From assembly GCA_019426215.1 (NCBI GenBank), contig CM033406.1, positions 2,619,001 through 2,683,000 on the forward strand: a stretch of 64,000 nucleotides of DNA, written 5' to 3'. Positions 22,601 through 33,962 of the stretch are shown piece after piece (the first letter of the stretch is position 1; every line of letters starts with the position of its first letter). This DNA is from Buddleja alternifolia (Eukaryota; Streptophyta; Magnoliopsida; Lamiales; Scrophulariaceae). The translations under genes were made by a program, and so were the position numbers. The notes below the pieces were generated by a model. The model was not told the origin of the DNA. It saw only the letters and a program-made list of their open reading frames with translations, and searched no databases.

Positions 22601-25600
22601 CTATGGCAAGAGTTAGATCAATGTTACAATGATGAGTGGGACTGTCCAACAGATAGTGTGAAAATTAGAAAAAAAGAAGAGAGTGATCGGGTTTATCTTT
22701 TTTTAGCGGGACTAAATAAAGATTTTGATGAGGTTAGGTCTCGGGTTCTTAGAAAAAAACCTTTACCCTCTCTTCGCGAGGCCTTTTCTGAAATAAGAAG
22801 AGAAGAGACCAGGAGAAAGGTTATGTTAAAAACTGATCTGAAACCTGTTGTGGATATAGAAAATTCTGCTCTTATTTCAAAAGGAAATGAATCTGATAGT
22901 GACAGGAAGAAAAAACCCCGGTGTGACCACTGTAGAAGGCATTGGCATACAAGAGAAACCTGCTGGAAAATTCACGGGAAACCTCCAAACTGGAAAAAGA
23001 AAAATGGTTCTGATAATCGTGCCTTCCAAGCATCCATTGAAGATCAAGGGCAGCAAAGTACTCCAGAATTGTCTCCTTTCACAAAGGAACAATTAGAACA
23101 CCTGTACAAACTGTTCCAATCTCCAGTCCACAAATCCAAGTTAATTCTGAAAAAGATCCCTCTTGCTCTTTAGCTCATAAAGGTAACATTGTTTCTGCTT
23201 TTTTTAATGTGAATCGCAGTCGTTGGATCATAGATTCTGGAGCAACTGATCATATGACATGTTGCTCTCAATCTTTCTCCACTTATACTCCATGTGCAGG
23301 GAATAAAAAAATCAAAATTCCTGATGGCTCTCTCTTAGCAATTGCTGGGACGGGAATTATTAGAATTTCTTCATCTATACCCTGCATGATGTCCTTCATG
23401 TTCCTAAACTCTCGTGTAATCTTTTGTCCATTAGTAAAATAACTAATGATCTCAAATGTCGCGCTATTTTTTCTTCTTCTCATTGTGAGTTTCAGGATTT
23501 GGTCTCGGGGAGGACGATTGGCAGTGCTAGGGAAAGTGGAGGCCTCTATTTCTTTGAAGACGGAACTGACTCAGGACAACAAGTTCAAAATACATGCTTT
23601 AAATCTCTTTCTGTTTTTGACGATGTTATGCTTTGGCATTATAGACTAGGACATCCAAGTTTTCACTATTTAAAACATCTGATTCCCGATTTATTTAAAA
23701 ATAAAAGTTTATCTTCATTTCAATGTGAGATTTGTGAATTGGCTAAGCATCATCATTCATCTTTCCCTTCTAGGCCATATCAAACATCAAAACCATTTAT
23801 GTTAATCCATAGTGATGTTTGGGGACCATCTAGGACTTCGACTATGTTTGGAAAGAAATGGTTTGTCACATTTATCGACGATCATACACGATTGAGTTGG
23901 GTATACTTGTTAAAAGATAAATCTGAAGTGACAGAGATTTTTAAGGTTTTTTATAGCATGATTGAGACACAATTTCAGGAAAAGATCAAAATGTTTAGAA
24001 GTGATAATGGCAGAGAATACTTTAATAAGGTATTAGGGGATTTCTTTTTAAAAAAGGGCATAGTACATCAGAGTACATGTAGTGACACTCCCCAACAAAA
24101 TGGCATAGCCGAACGAAAAAATAAACATCTTTTGGAGGTCACTAGGGCATTGTTGTTCACCAACAATGTTCCAAAGTATCTTTGGGGAGATGCTCTTTTA
24201 ACTGCTACATACCTTATAAATCGTATGCCTACAAAAATCCTGAATTTTAAAACCCCTTTAAATGTTTTAAAAGATGTTTTTCCCACTTCTATGTTGGCCT
24301 CGTATTTACCGTTGAAAGTATTTGGCTGTAGTGCTTTTGTTCATATACATGACCAAAAACGTGGCAAGTTAGATCCTCGTGCTAGGAAATGTGTTTTTGT
24401 TGGATATGCTTCAACTAAAAAAGGGTATAAATGTTACGATCCGGTTTTAAAAAAGATGTTTGTCGCCATGGATGTCACCTTTTTTGAATCTACACCTTTC
24501 TTTGCAAATCATCTTCACGGGGAGACAAGAGATGAAGATTCAGATCTTTTTTATAATAATAATCCAATTTTTTTAATAAACACGGAACCAAATGATTTAT
24601 CTAATGAAAATTTGGACTCCAAGTCTATAAAGCCATCTTATGATAAAAATGGAGATAAGGCAGGTACAAAAGAACTTCTTGTTTATTCAAGGAGGAACCG
24701 AACTCAAAGAAATGAGGATGAAGCTTCTCAACACTGTCAACAATCTTTACCTCAGACTATTCAGAACTCTATCGATACTTCAGGTAATTTTCATATAGAA
24801 CCATTCCACGTGAGTTTACCTAACCATGAGCCTTGCATATCTGATCTTAATCTTCCCATAGCTAAACGTAAAGCCATCAGAAACTGTGTCAAGTATCCTT
24901 TGTCCAACTTTGTATCCTACAAAAATTTGTCTTCAGCTTTTTCTATTTTTACCTCTCATTTGTCAAGTGTGGAGATTCCGAAGAATGTACAGGATGCTTT
25001 ACAGATTCCTGAATGGAAGGAGGCTATTCTTGAGGAAATGAAGGCTCTTGAGAAAAATGGGACATAGGAAGTAATGGAGTTGCCAAAGGCAAAGAAGACA
25101 ATTGGCTGCAAATGGGTGTTCACCCCAAAGTACAGATCAGATGGATCCCTTGAAAGATACAAGGCACGCCTAGTAGCCAAAGGGTTCACTCAAACATATG
25201 GTATTATTTATCTTGAAACTTTTGCACCCGTGGCAAAATTAAATACAGTTAGAGTGTTACTAACAATTGCAGCCAACCTAGACTGGCCACTTCAACAGCT
25301 AGATGTGAAAAATGCATTCCTCAACGGTGACTTAGAAGAAGAAGTTTACATGGACCCGCCCCCAGGTTTTGAATAAAGTATGGATCAAAGGTATGTAAAC
25401 TGAAAAAGTCCCTATATGGGCTAAAGCAGTCACCAAGGGCTTGGTTTGAAAAATTCACTCAGTTTGTAAAGAAACAAGGATATACTCATGGACAGGCAGA
25501 TCACACCATGTTCACGAGGCATTCAACCGATGGGAAGATAGCTGTTCTCATAGTGTATGTTGACGACATTATCCTAACTGGGGATGACACAATTGAAATG

Positions 25601-28377
25601 AAGCGGTTAAAGCAATGCCTACCTTCCGAGTTTGAAATCAAAGACTTGGGATCATTGAAATACTTTCTTGGTATGGAGGTAGCTCGATCAAGGAAAGGGA
25701 TTGCAGTGTCACAAAGGAAATATGTGATTGATCTACTCAAAGAAACAGGTATGAGTGGTTGCCGACCCGCAGAAACTCCCATTGATCCAAATCTGGAACT
25801 TGGAAGTAACAAAGGCGGCCCAGTGGACATATCCCGATACCAGAAATTGGTTGGGAAGCTAATTTCTTTGTCACACACACGACCAGACATTGCATTTGCC
25901 GTGAGTTTGGTAAGTCAATTTATGCATTCCCCTTGTGAAGAACATCTTGAAGCTGTTTACTGCATCCTTAGATACTTAAAGAGCTCTCCGGGGAAAGGAC
26001 TGTTTTTTGGGAAGAGCGAACAACGAACAATTGAAGCCTACACGGATGCAGACTGGGCAGGATCTATTGTGGATAGGAAGTCAACATCCGGTTATTGTAC
26101 GTTTGTGTGGGGGAATCTAGTAACTTGGAGAAGTAAAAAGCAAAATGTGGTGGCTCGTAGTAGTGCTGAAGCAGAATATAGATCGATGGCTCATGGAATT
26201 TGCGAAATGGTGTGGCTGAACAGAATTTTGGAAGAACTGCAAAGACCTATCACCATGCCTATGAAGCTTTATTGTGACAAGAAGGCAGCTATTAGCATTG
26301 CCCACAATCCAGTCCAACATGATAGAACAAAGCATGTCGAGATTGACAGACATTTCATAAAGGATAAGATTGAAGCTGGAACTATTTGTATGCCATTTGT
26401 CCCGACATCGCAACAAGTGGCAGACATTCTTACGAAGGGGTTGTTCAAACCAAACTTTGAGTTTCTCGTTACCAAGTTGGGCATGATTGATATCTATGCA
26501 CCAACTTGAGGGGGAGTGTTGGATTATGGAAAGAAATCATTCAGCAGATTATTAGGGCTGTAAAATATGAATTAGGTTTGTATTAGGAAAGTAGATATTT
26601 AGTCCCTGATTTAAGGATCTTAGTCAATCAAGGGATTCTCATACCATATTAGGTTGAATCTCTTCTTATAAATCTTGTACTTCTATTGACAATAAAATAT
26701 ATAGAAAATGGGTTTTCTCCCTAAAAACTACACTCAACTACGATCGAGTCAAGTTAATCGAGTAGTATCTGGAATGGGACTCACACATTTGATACCAATA
26801 CCAGCTGCACATGATGAAAAAATAGATCCATCTTTAATTTGGATAAAATGAGTACGACTCAGTCAGGTCATGAGTTTCCAACATTTACCCCAGCCAAACA
26901 TAGTTTTTTGAGATAAATGAATTACACGAGGAAGGAAGACAGTAGTCTACCTCCTTCAGACAAAAACGGGATATTTTATTTCATAATTTGTTATTGCATC
27001 TTGAATGGAGTGGAATGGAATCGGACTTAATTAATTCCTCAATATTAGATCAGACATCCACTATTGTCAAGTCATTCCATCCATATGGTGCTAATATCCT
27101 AGTCGTCTTTTGATTTGAATCAAGAATAGTGCTGCCATATATTCTTCTTCTGAGTACTCTTTCCTGAATTTAATGATGGTTCTAGAAGGCAGCATGCTCT
27201 TATTCCTTTTGACCAGATCTCTTGATTGTTATAGATGCGTACTCTGACTAACCGATACTGGAAATGAAAATCATGATGCCCACACATGAGACCTTCCAAG
27301 TTTAGAAGTCATGTCACCTCTCCTGATGGATTAATTACGGTAAAAAATGATATTCAATTCATATATCACGTGTTTCTTTTTTATTAAGCCATCAAATTAG
27401 TAGTTTTATGCTAATTGTAACTAATGACAAACAAATGAATATCCACTCACTCTTATCAACTAATGGGGCATATTATAAACCCAAAAAGGATCAAATGCTG
27501 AAGGTCGTTTCATAAAAAAGCGAATCAACAAAGCAAGTAAAACAATCACTCACTGCAAGTCATTAGCACGGCGAGAAGTCCTTCGCTCGACGCTCCTAAC
27601 AGACAACGGCTCTTCCCCCAACGAGAACTGCTTGATCTCAACCCTCTGCACATAATCAGGTTTCTTGAGATTGTCAATAACAGGCTGCAGCAATCCAATG
27701 ATCCAATTCTCAATCCCACCTCTATACACCTTCCACAGCTTCCCTAACACCATATTCACCCACTCTACTGATTCTTTCCTCTGCAAATCCTTCTCAAGAA
27801 ACATGGACAGGTTACTGGGCATCTGACGCCAACTCCCGGGCTTACTATCACTACTTGTTCCATTCCTATTTCTCGACGTCCACAGCTTATCGAAAACAAC
27901 ACCCACAAAAAAGAAGAAAGCAAAGAGGCCAAAAATATTGCGATTAATGGGAGGAGAGGGAATGGGATGGATGACCCCAAGCTGAGACCTCAGTTTATCT
28001 ACAATAGGGTCTTGCTCAAAATTGTTACTGTAATAGTTACTACTACTAGTATTGATACTGGATGAAGAAGCACAATCGGATTGTTGTTGTTGTTCTTCTT
28101 CTTGATATGAAAATCGCGGGTTTAAGACGATGTTTTTGGCTGCCCTTCGGGTGGCAGAAGCAGCATTGTTGAAGTGGTGTTGGGGATTTCCAGTTCCACC
28201 ATTGATGCAGGCATGAGCCCATCTCACATTCTTTACTATTATTAGTCCTTGTCTCTTTATGCGGCGACGTAATTGGCGATTAGTAGTAGAAGAAGAAGAA
28301 GAAGCACAAGGGCAGCAGAAGATGAATTGAGGAGGTGATTGGTAAAGAGAAGGATTGGAAGCCGACTGCAAAACCAT
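12430..28377 (-). CDS. NTMC2T5: NTMC2T5-type SMP/C2-domain lipid-transfer protein, 8 exons
   Basis: Exons on the minus strand are 28377-27554, 20601-20360, 18886-18868, 17960-17719, 17541-17432, 17337-17239, 13088-12635 and 12524-12430. All have GT-AG introns; the sum is 2085 nt, 694 residues plus stop. The start is the first ATG after an in-frame TAA. Layout: Ser/Arg-rich N-terminus, transmembrane segment at about residues 145-164, SMP lipid-binding domain at about 202-395 (running through the [17 protein letters not shown] and [21 protein letters not shown] blocks), C2 domain at about 425-560 with acidic loop residues (LLDARKL, KTDPYV, DSLGFTD), acidic Ser-rich linker, and a C-terminal hydrophobic anchor at about 669-686. 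Arabidopsis relatives are the tail-anchored plant synaptotagmin-like type 5 proteins, thought to act at membrane contact sites involving chloroplasts. Introns 1 (6.95 kb) and 6 (4.15 kb) each contain an LTR element. Confidence 0.92.
13494..14083 (-). repeat. LTR of the intron 6 element (3' LTR in element sense), 590 bp
   Basis: Starts TGTTGGGC and ends CCTAACA. It contains a TATAAATA box on the minus strand at 13943-13936, probably the LTR promoter. Confidence 0.9.
14231..15508 (-). pseudogene. Copia gag with zinc knuckle and protease remnant, frameshifted
   Basis: Three overlapping open stretches (15508-15224, 15302-14889, 14962-14231) in different frames together cover a TNT1-like gag. It runs from a [14 protein letters not shown] start through a SLPDSYGSL middle to a CCHC knuckle ([14 protein letters not shown]). 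The protease region that follows reads [11 protein letters not shown] where copia proteases have a D-S/T-G catalytic triad, so the catalytic Asp is replaced by Val. At least two frameshifts separate the parts. Confidence 0.8.
15561..16211 (-). repeat. LTR of the intron 6 element (5' LTR in element sense), 651 bp
   Basis: Matches 13494-14083 but carries a private 61-bp tandem duplication at about 15803-15925 (the block beginning TGTACAACCGCTTTCAAAG occurs twice), which accounts for the whole length difference between the LTRs. Confidence 0.9.
16621..16668. repeat. Compound microsatellite (CT)n(CG)n(CA)n
   Basis: A run of CT dinucleotides passes directly into CG/CA alternation and then CA. This alternating purine-pyrimidine stretch in intron 6 of the NTMC2T5 gene could adopt Z-DNA. 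Confidence 0.9.
18868..18886 (-). other. NTMC2T5: 19-nt microexon of NTMC2T5
   Basis: Exon 3, bounded by a CAG acceptor (18889-18887) and a GTAAGT donor (18867-18862). It supplies the phase 1 to phase 2 link that joins exon 2 (ending LMx) to exon 4 (starting with the rest of a Met codon, then FLTKLLTE) through the conserved residues IPVLS. Without it the reading frame breaks. It is too short for ORF-based detection. Confidence 0.88.
18887..20359. other. NTMC2T5 intron 2 (1473 bp)
   Basis: AT-rich intron sequence. I see no coding segment, terminal repeat or microsatellite of note. Confidence 0.6.
21864..22079 (+). repeat. 5' LTR, 216 bp
   Basis: TGTTGGATTATGG...AACTACA. It pairs with 26517-26732 at about 98.6% identity. 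Confidence 0.95.
22115..23173 (+). pseudogene. Copia gag (Retrotran_gag_3 type), frameshifted at its end
   Basis: Starts at the first ATG 24 bp after the PBS. It has the [19 protein letters not shown] gag signature near residue 50 and a CX2CX4HX4C zinc knuckle ([14 protein letters not shown]) near residue 270. The frame should continue into protease, but a single-base indel near 23115-23130 sends it to a TAG at 23171-23173; the proper frame runs on through 23143-23208. Confidence 0.88.
23209..25067 (+). pseudogene. Copia protease and integrase, one frameshift
   Basis: The protease active site is [11 protein letters not shown] at about 23221-23256. A frameshift near 23380 separates it from the next stretch (23424-25067, 547 codons). 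That stretch has the pre-integrase [11 protein letters not shown] motif, the [14 protein letters not shown] zinc region and the integrase core with [15 protein letters not shown] and [11 protein letters not shown] (the D, D, E triad), and enters the RT N-terminus. It ends at TAG 25065-25067, where a Trp (NGT-W) is expected. Confidence 0.9.
25068..26509 (+). pseudogene. Copia reverse transcriptase and RNase H, one frameshift
   Basis: 25074-25376 encodes the first RT block ([10 protein letters not shown] through [12 protein letters not shown]). A frameshift near 25376 moves the rest ([13 protein letters not shown], then [11 protein letters not shown]) to another frame, open to 26509. RNase H follows with [17 protein letters not shown] [13 protein letters not shown], and the C-terminus has the VADILTKGL motif just before the polypurine tract. 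Confidence 0.92.
26517..26732 (+). repeat. 3' LTR, 216 bp
   Basis: Near-identical partner of 21864-22079. It follows the polypurine tract directly and is followed by the CTCAA duplication. Confidence 0.95.
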
Positions 28378-28613
28378 TAAATTATGATGAGCAGCAACCA
28401 ATATGAAGAAGAATATGATGATGATTTATGGGGGAACATCAACATGAATATGAATATGAATGAATTAAGAACTGGGTTTCTTTTCCTTTGTCAAAATTTG
28501 CAAGCAGGAGAGGACGATTAAGTTAAGGGAAGGGGTAAGGTAGAGAGAGTAGAGGATATTAAAAGGTTTGATTGTAGTTCACCAATTTTATTCTTGAAAG
28601 TGGGGATGAAAAA

Positions 28614-28616
<3 letters not shown>

Positions 28617-28647
<31 letters not shown>
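28617..28647. repeat. (TA)n microsatellite upstream of NTMC2T5
   Basis: About 15 TA units, 240 bp upstream of the NTMC2T5 start codon on the minus strand. It lies within the presumed promoter or 5' UTR. Confidence 0.9.
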
Positions 28648-28649
<2 letters not shown>

Positions 28650-29357
28650 AATTCAGGGACAGGGTTTCAAGTTCCAATTCACAAAAAATTGGGGACACAA
28701 AAAAGGAAACTTACTGAGAAACAAAATAATTTTCTGGATGTGCAGTGCAGGGAATAGTAGAATAATGATTTTATAAAACATTTTTATAGCAATAGATATT
28801 AATAGTACGTCTTTTTTCTTTTTCTGTAGTAACTCGCTCGGAAACGTGGACGGTAGACCGAAACTTTATAAAAGTCAAGTCCGCATTCAAGAATTGAAAA
28901 ATAAGGTTCACATGGGTCGGAGCCCTCTACCATGGGTGAGTGCAGTGGTCAAATTTTCGAAATACTAAGAATTGACTTTAGTAATATTAATTCAAATCAT
29001 AATTGAATTTCTAAATAGTGATTTTTAGAGAATCAATTTTAGAAAATTGTTCTTAGTTAAAAGATTCATTTGTGATTTTAAAAGGGTAAATTATATATGA
29101 CCTCCCTTTGTTATACGAAATTGACTGAAGACCCACATATATTAATTTTATTGCATAGACCACCCTCCTGTTCAAATAAACTCTACACGAAACCAACCTA
29201 CAGTCATAATCTAACGGAGCGTGTCACACACAAGCTAAGTTGAGAATGAGATGGGTTTTTTTTTAACAATATACGTGTTGAAAGTCCTTTTTGTCCCTCC
29301 AATTTAAAATTTAATAAATAAGTGATAAATGCAGATCCTCCCACCACCACCACCTCC
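28648..29357. other. Intergenic sequence, nothing recognised
   Basis: AT-rich non-coding sequence between the NTMC2T5 promoter side and a MITE. I see no ORF or terminal repeat that can be supported. Confidence 0.6.
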
Positions 29358-29741
29358 TATGGGGTAAGTGCATTTTGCCCCCCAGCCTATCAAAGTGAGC
29401 ACTCGATACTCTCACATTTGATGAGTGTTGCACTTTACCCCCTTTGCCTATGTCCGATGGAATATAGAGGAATATCCCGTCGGGGATTTTTTGATACTTT
29501 GAGATATGTGCATCTTGCCCCATAACCTTTAAAAAATGTGCATTTAACCAACTATTGTATACACTACTATCAAATTCTTATTTTTTTGAGTACCATGGAA
29601 TATCTTCGAATCTCCAATGTAATATTTTCTTAGATTCCGCCGGATCCAGTCAACACGGGGTTAAATGCAATGTTTACCAAAGATGAGGGTGTCGGGTACA
29701 TATTTTAAAAGGACGAGGGGCAAGGTGCACTTACTCCCATA
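29358..29741. mobile_element. MITE-like element with inverted termini
   Basis: The left end TATGGGGTAAGTGCA and the right end TGCACTTACTCCCATA are imperfect inverted repeats. The complementarity continues inward (GCATTTTGCCCCCC against GGGGCAAGGTGCAC). The element is about 384 bp and non-coding. A run of 13 G follows at 29750-29762. Superfamily not assigned because no clean target duplication was found. Confidence 0.6.
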
Positions 29742-29928
29742 TGTGAGATGGGGGGGGGGGGGTGTCTGCATTTGTACCAAAAACAAATAATTAGATTTAG
29801 GTAAAATATGATACCTTTAGGTTGGATAAATTAGGTATGTGCCAACCCATATTCTCTTTTATTTTTCCTTCTTCTTTTTTTCCTTTCCCCCATTTTTTTC
29901 TTTCTCCTTTTTTCTTCTTCCTTGCACC

Positions 29929-31644
29929 TGTTAGGTGTATGCCCTCAATGCCTACGAGGAATTAGATTGAGTAGGGATTTGATAAGTTATTTATACAAAC
30001 TTTTTATTGTTTCTATTTATAGAATAAAGGTTTTGATTTTGTTTATATAAATCTAATGACATTTAAATGTATTGAACAAATAAGTCCATGGGATTTGAAG
30101 ATAGACTTTCTACCTTTTATAGTCAAGAGGAGGCATTGGAAGAGTCAAGTACTTAATCTCTTAAACCGGAAGTTCGCGAGTTAAGGAATTTTAATTGGGC
30201 ATTAAAGTTCAACTCGTATGACACCTACTTTGACAAGGAAGTGTCAGTCGTACACTGATTAGATAGTGGGAGTTGGTGTCATGAATATGATTAATGGAAT
30301 TAACATATTTAAACTCGACTCGCATTAATCCGATCACATGGGTATTTATTCTTTGACAATCAATGATTGGGAATAAGATTGCGATGTATGTGTGAACTTT
30401 AGACCTAAGGAGTTATTTATAATGTGCTTGTAGTATTGGATATGTTATCAAAGTAGTTAGACCCGTATCACCAGATAGGTGGGATCGACCTCGAAGTATG
30501 ATCCACATGGTGCATTCGACATTGTAAGATAAATGCTAATATGGAATTTACCGTTTCGATAGTAAACGAGTATGTGACTTGTACTATCATAAGTAATAGA
30601 AATTACAAAGTCTTTGGCTAAAGCAAATAAACTAAACTAGTGATGGTCACTAAGGGTAGTTTGGTAATTTCACATTATTATGATTACCGAGTACAGCATC
30701 AAGTTATATGAGTTTGACATACCATGGCTCTTACTTGGTTGGATCACGTCGATGAAGAGTTTATACGCATATGATAGTCATAATCAAGGTTCGTGATGAC
30801 ATTTCATCTCGTATTCATTTGGATTACAATTTGGTTCCAGGGTGTTGGCTAGGTGGCAACCTTATCCTTTCGAACCCTCTCATTGCCAATTGAATCGAGC
30901 CTAGAGAGTCGCGCTATGTGAAGTAAAGGAATATTTTCATGCTATGGGTATTTTAGTAAAATCACATTAGATGTGATTGACTCACGAAATGGATGTCATG
31001 ATTTAATTAAAGATATTTAATTAGATTAAATAAATAAATTAAATCATATTAATTCATAAGTTAAATTAATTGAAAAATTAATTTATAAGTTGAATTAAAT
31101 TAATTAGATTGATTTTAATTAGATTAAATTAATTAATTAATTGTCAATTGGATTGGACTTAGATTTAATTAATTACACATGGGCTAAGATGGAACAAAGC
31201 CCGGAAGCCCATCCCAACTAGGCCTAGCGGCCGCCCCTTCATTTTATACCTAGGGGTTCTGCTAATGTAATATAAGTAGTTAGTCAGTTTTAGAATTCTA
31301 CACAGAAGTCATTGTTTCAGAATCTGACTTTGAGCCAAAGAAACCTAGAGCAATAGGAAAGACAAAATTCCCTCAATCTCTCTCCAACTAGCTGCTGCTG
31401 ACATTGTTTTGCCAAGAGGAGATCAAAGTTTTTCACAAAGAAATTTTCTTCCGCGTGATTATCTAGAGGCAGGAGTCTGGGGCTGCTGCTGATTAATCAG
31501 AATTTTTCCATCAAGAGGTAATTTGATCACTCTCTTTCATAATATGTTCTTATTGCATTATTATTAATATCATGAATATCCCCGGATTTTACTCTCGGTG
31601 TGATTCGGGTCAAACAAATTTATCCGCTAGACCGAATCACAACA
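29929..31644 (+). repeat. 5' LTR of the degenerate copia, about 1.7 kb
   Basis: Begins TGTTAGGTGTATGCCC, as at 37836, and ends CACAACA immediately before the PBS. It contains about 500 bp (roughly 30071-30600) absent from the 3' LTR and an AT-rich tract of TTAATTAA repeats (about 31010-31150). Confidence 0.8.
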
Positions 31645-31859
31645 GTGGTACCAGAGCCAAAATTCGGGAGATTCATGATATTCGTCGTATGTTTATGTGT
31701 TTTGACTGTTTTAATATCATAAACATGTATTTACATATCGTATGTAATTGGGTAATTTACGTTATGTGTGTGAATCTGTAAAAATTGAATTGGATTTACC
31801 AAGTAAAACGAAAAATTAAATTGGATTCGTAATTTTTTAGAAAAATAATTTTTTCTTTG

Positions 31860-32340
31860 AAAAATGTGTCGCCAGAGAGGCGACGCGCTGCCACGGCGCG
31901 ACGGCAGGCAACGGCGAAGCCTTCGATGGCGTCGCCGCTACAGCGTGCGTTGGACGCACCGTTGTAGCAGCGGCGCTGCTGCGTGTATAGCTCAATAGGG
32001 GCGGCCGAGGGGTGTTGGGCTAAGCCCAACACCAAACATATCAGCGTTGGGCTTGGCCTAGCACATAATATGAGCGCTGAGCTAGGAGGATCAGATTAGC
32101 TCTAAGATCTGCCACGTGCACAAGTGTTGCGCTGGGTCGAGCCTAGCGCACGGAGGATCCGTGTTGGGCTAAGCCCAGTGCATAATAAATAGCGCTGGGC
32201 TTCGCCCAGTGCGGTTGACGTGCTGGGCCATACTAATTTAAAAGTGTTGGGCTGAGCCCAGCTGTCTTTTAAATTAAAATTTTGGGTCGGGCCCAACATA
32301 ATTAATTATGTCGGGCCTGGTCCAACGATTTAATTGGGTT
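31860..32340 (+). repeat. Array of GGGCT/AGCCC hairpins in the copia leader
   Basis: About ten imperfect stem-loops of a (G/T)TGGGCT...AGCCCA(A/G) type are spaced some 40-60 bp apart. The clearest are GTTGGGCTAAGCCCAAC (32014-32030), TTGGGCTAAGCCCAG (32164-32178), GCTGGGCTTCGCCCAGT (32194-32210) and GTTGGGCTGAGCCCAGC (32246-32262). Variants with compensating changes occur at 32045-32062, 32127-32150, 32283-32296 and 32310-32325. The block is GC-rich inside an AT-rich leader. Confidence 0.75.
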
Positions 32341-32399
32341 ACCCAATTGTCATTCAATTAATTATGTGGGTTTGATCTAGTTGAAAGTTCAACCAAACT

Positions 32400-32930
32400 A
32401 TTTATCAATTAATTGACCATAACTAAATAATTTTCGTTTCAACTTCTAAATTGGATTTAGTGAATAAATTAAATTAGATTTAAGTTTTTTCAAATTCTAA
32501 ATTGGATTTAAGTTTATTCAACTTTCTAAATTGGATTTAGTTAAATATTTTAAATTGGATTTATTGATAAATTTAAATTGGACTTAAATTTTTCAAAAAT
32601 TGTTAAATGTTTTAAATTGGATTTGACCATCTTTCATAACAGGTTGGTATGTGTAAAATTAGATTTATTGAATTGGATTTAAATACCAACTTCTTTTTAC
32701 ATGATATTGCTATGTGTTTAGATTAAATTACCCATGTGACGTTATTTTATCGTAGTCACACTTTAATTAGATTAAAGTAGTCAAACTAAATTGGATTTAT
32801 TTTGATGAGATTAAATTAGATTTAATCAAAGATTAAATTAAATTTAATCGTAGGTTGAATTAGATTTGATCACGACTAAATTAGATTTAATCAAACATTA
32901 AATTAGATTTAATGCATAATTCACATATGT
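32400..32930 (+). repeat. Degenerate AAATTGGATTTA repeat tract
   Basis: The motif AAATT(G/A)GATTTA and close variants recur more than a dozen times without fixed spacing between the hairpin array and gag. It is low-complexity leader sequence with no ORF. Confidence 0.7.
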
Positions 32931-33962
32931 GTTTAAATTGTTTATTTGCTCCTTATTTGTGTGATGGTGACATTGTGTATGGACTTAGGGTTTGTCTTTG
33001 CTGTCTTACCTGGGTTGTATTGGTCCGGAGTTTGAGCCCCTCAGTTTGTATCTTCAATTCATAGAATTTTTGTATAGGTTATTTCTATGTAATTGTTTTA
33101 GAGATAGGCCCAAATGACGGATCATGGTGGCACATGAAGTCTTGAGAAATATTAAGATTAGATCTTGTACAGGCGAAAACCCTTGTAATAGATAGAACCC
33201 CTCCCCGGTCGCTCATTGGCTCGAGTTGATCTAGATAGTCCATACATGTGCGTGTTGTTAGAATTGCTAGGCTTATTCTTATGCATTTCCTTTAAAATTG
33301 CGTGATAAAGAAATTAATGTGCAAAGTGAGACCAACATTATTAACATTATCAAATGTTATAATTCTCCCATTAGAAAACACTGAGTAAGTAAAGGGGCAT
33401 TGGATGTCCTAGCTCTCCATCAAACTTCAGAAAGTGGGTTCACTTCTAGTGCATGGCATCTTCCCGGAATAAGGGGGTCATGCATCAAGACGTGGTACTC
33501 TGTCTTCTCTAGTGCATTTGATGCCTTCATGTCGAAGCGAATTCCGCACCACATATCGTTCAAGGTTGCAAGGTCGGATTAAATTGTTAGACTGAAAGGA
33601 GTTGATGAGATAAATGACTCAAATGGATCACCACCTATATATCGAAAAAGTTTGCAGTTCAGTGATCCATAAGCTAAAGGAGATTGAATCATCAGTTGGA
33701 CCGATTGGTGTATGACATCACCTCAATGATCTAACAGACCATATATCGTTCAGGGTTGCAACTTGTTCAGATCATTGAGGAACTCAATCATTCATTATGA
33801 AACCAATCCAACGAGGTTTCCGATTATTGCAGTGGGAGTGCAATGTTTCGAGAAAAATAGTGGGAGCCAAGTAAATATTGAAATCCTTGATTTTACTTGA
33901 AAGTACATAATAACACATCTAATCGTAAATCTTGGTATTTTCTGCAGTTTGTTTCCTACACA

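Larger units (their letters stand above)
21864..26732 (+). mobile_element. Young short-LTR Ty1/copia element in NTMC2T5 intron 1
   Basis: Two 216-bp LTRs (21864-22079 and 26517-26732) differ at only about three sites and are flanked by a perfect 5-bp duplication, CTCAA (21859-21863 and 26733-26737). The PBS TGGTACCAGAGC (22080-22091) fits initiator tRNA-Met, and a G-rich polypurine tract (TTGAGGGGGAG) ends at 26516. Gag, protease, integrase, RT and RNase H are all present but interrupted by at least three frameshifts and one nonsense codon. It lies antisense to the host gene. Short LTRs and the gag type fit the Ale/Retrofit side of copia, though lineage is inferred. Confidence 0.96.

Noticed and set aside
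28378..28401. NTMC2T5 start at 28401
   Set aside because: That codon is TTG; an in-frame TAA lies just upstream and the first ATG is at 28377.
31872..32340. CRISPR-like array in the copia leader
   Set aside because: Repeats are imperfect hairpins of variable spacing inside a plant retroelement, not regular identical repeats with unique spacers.
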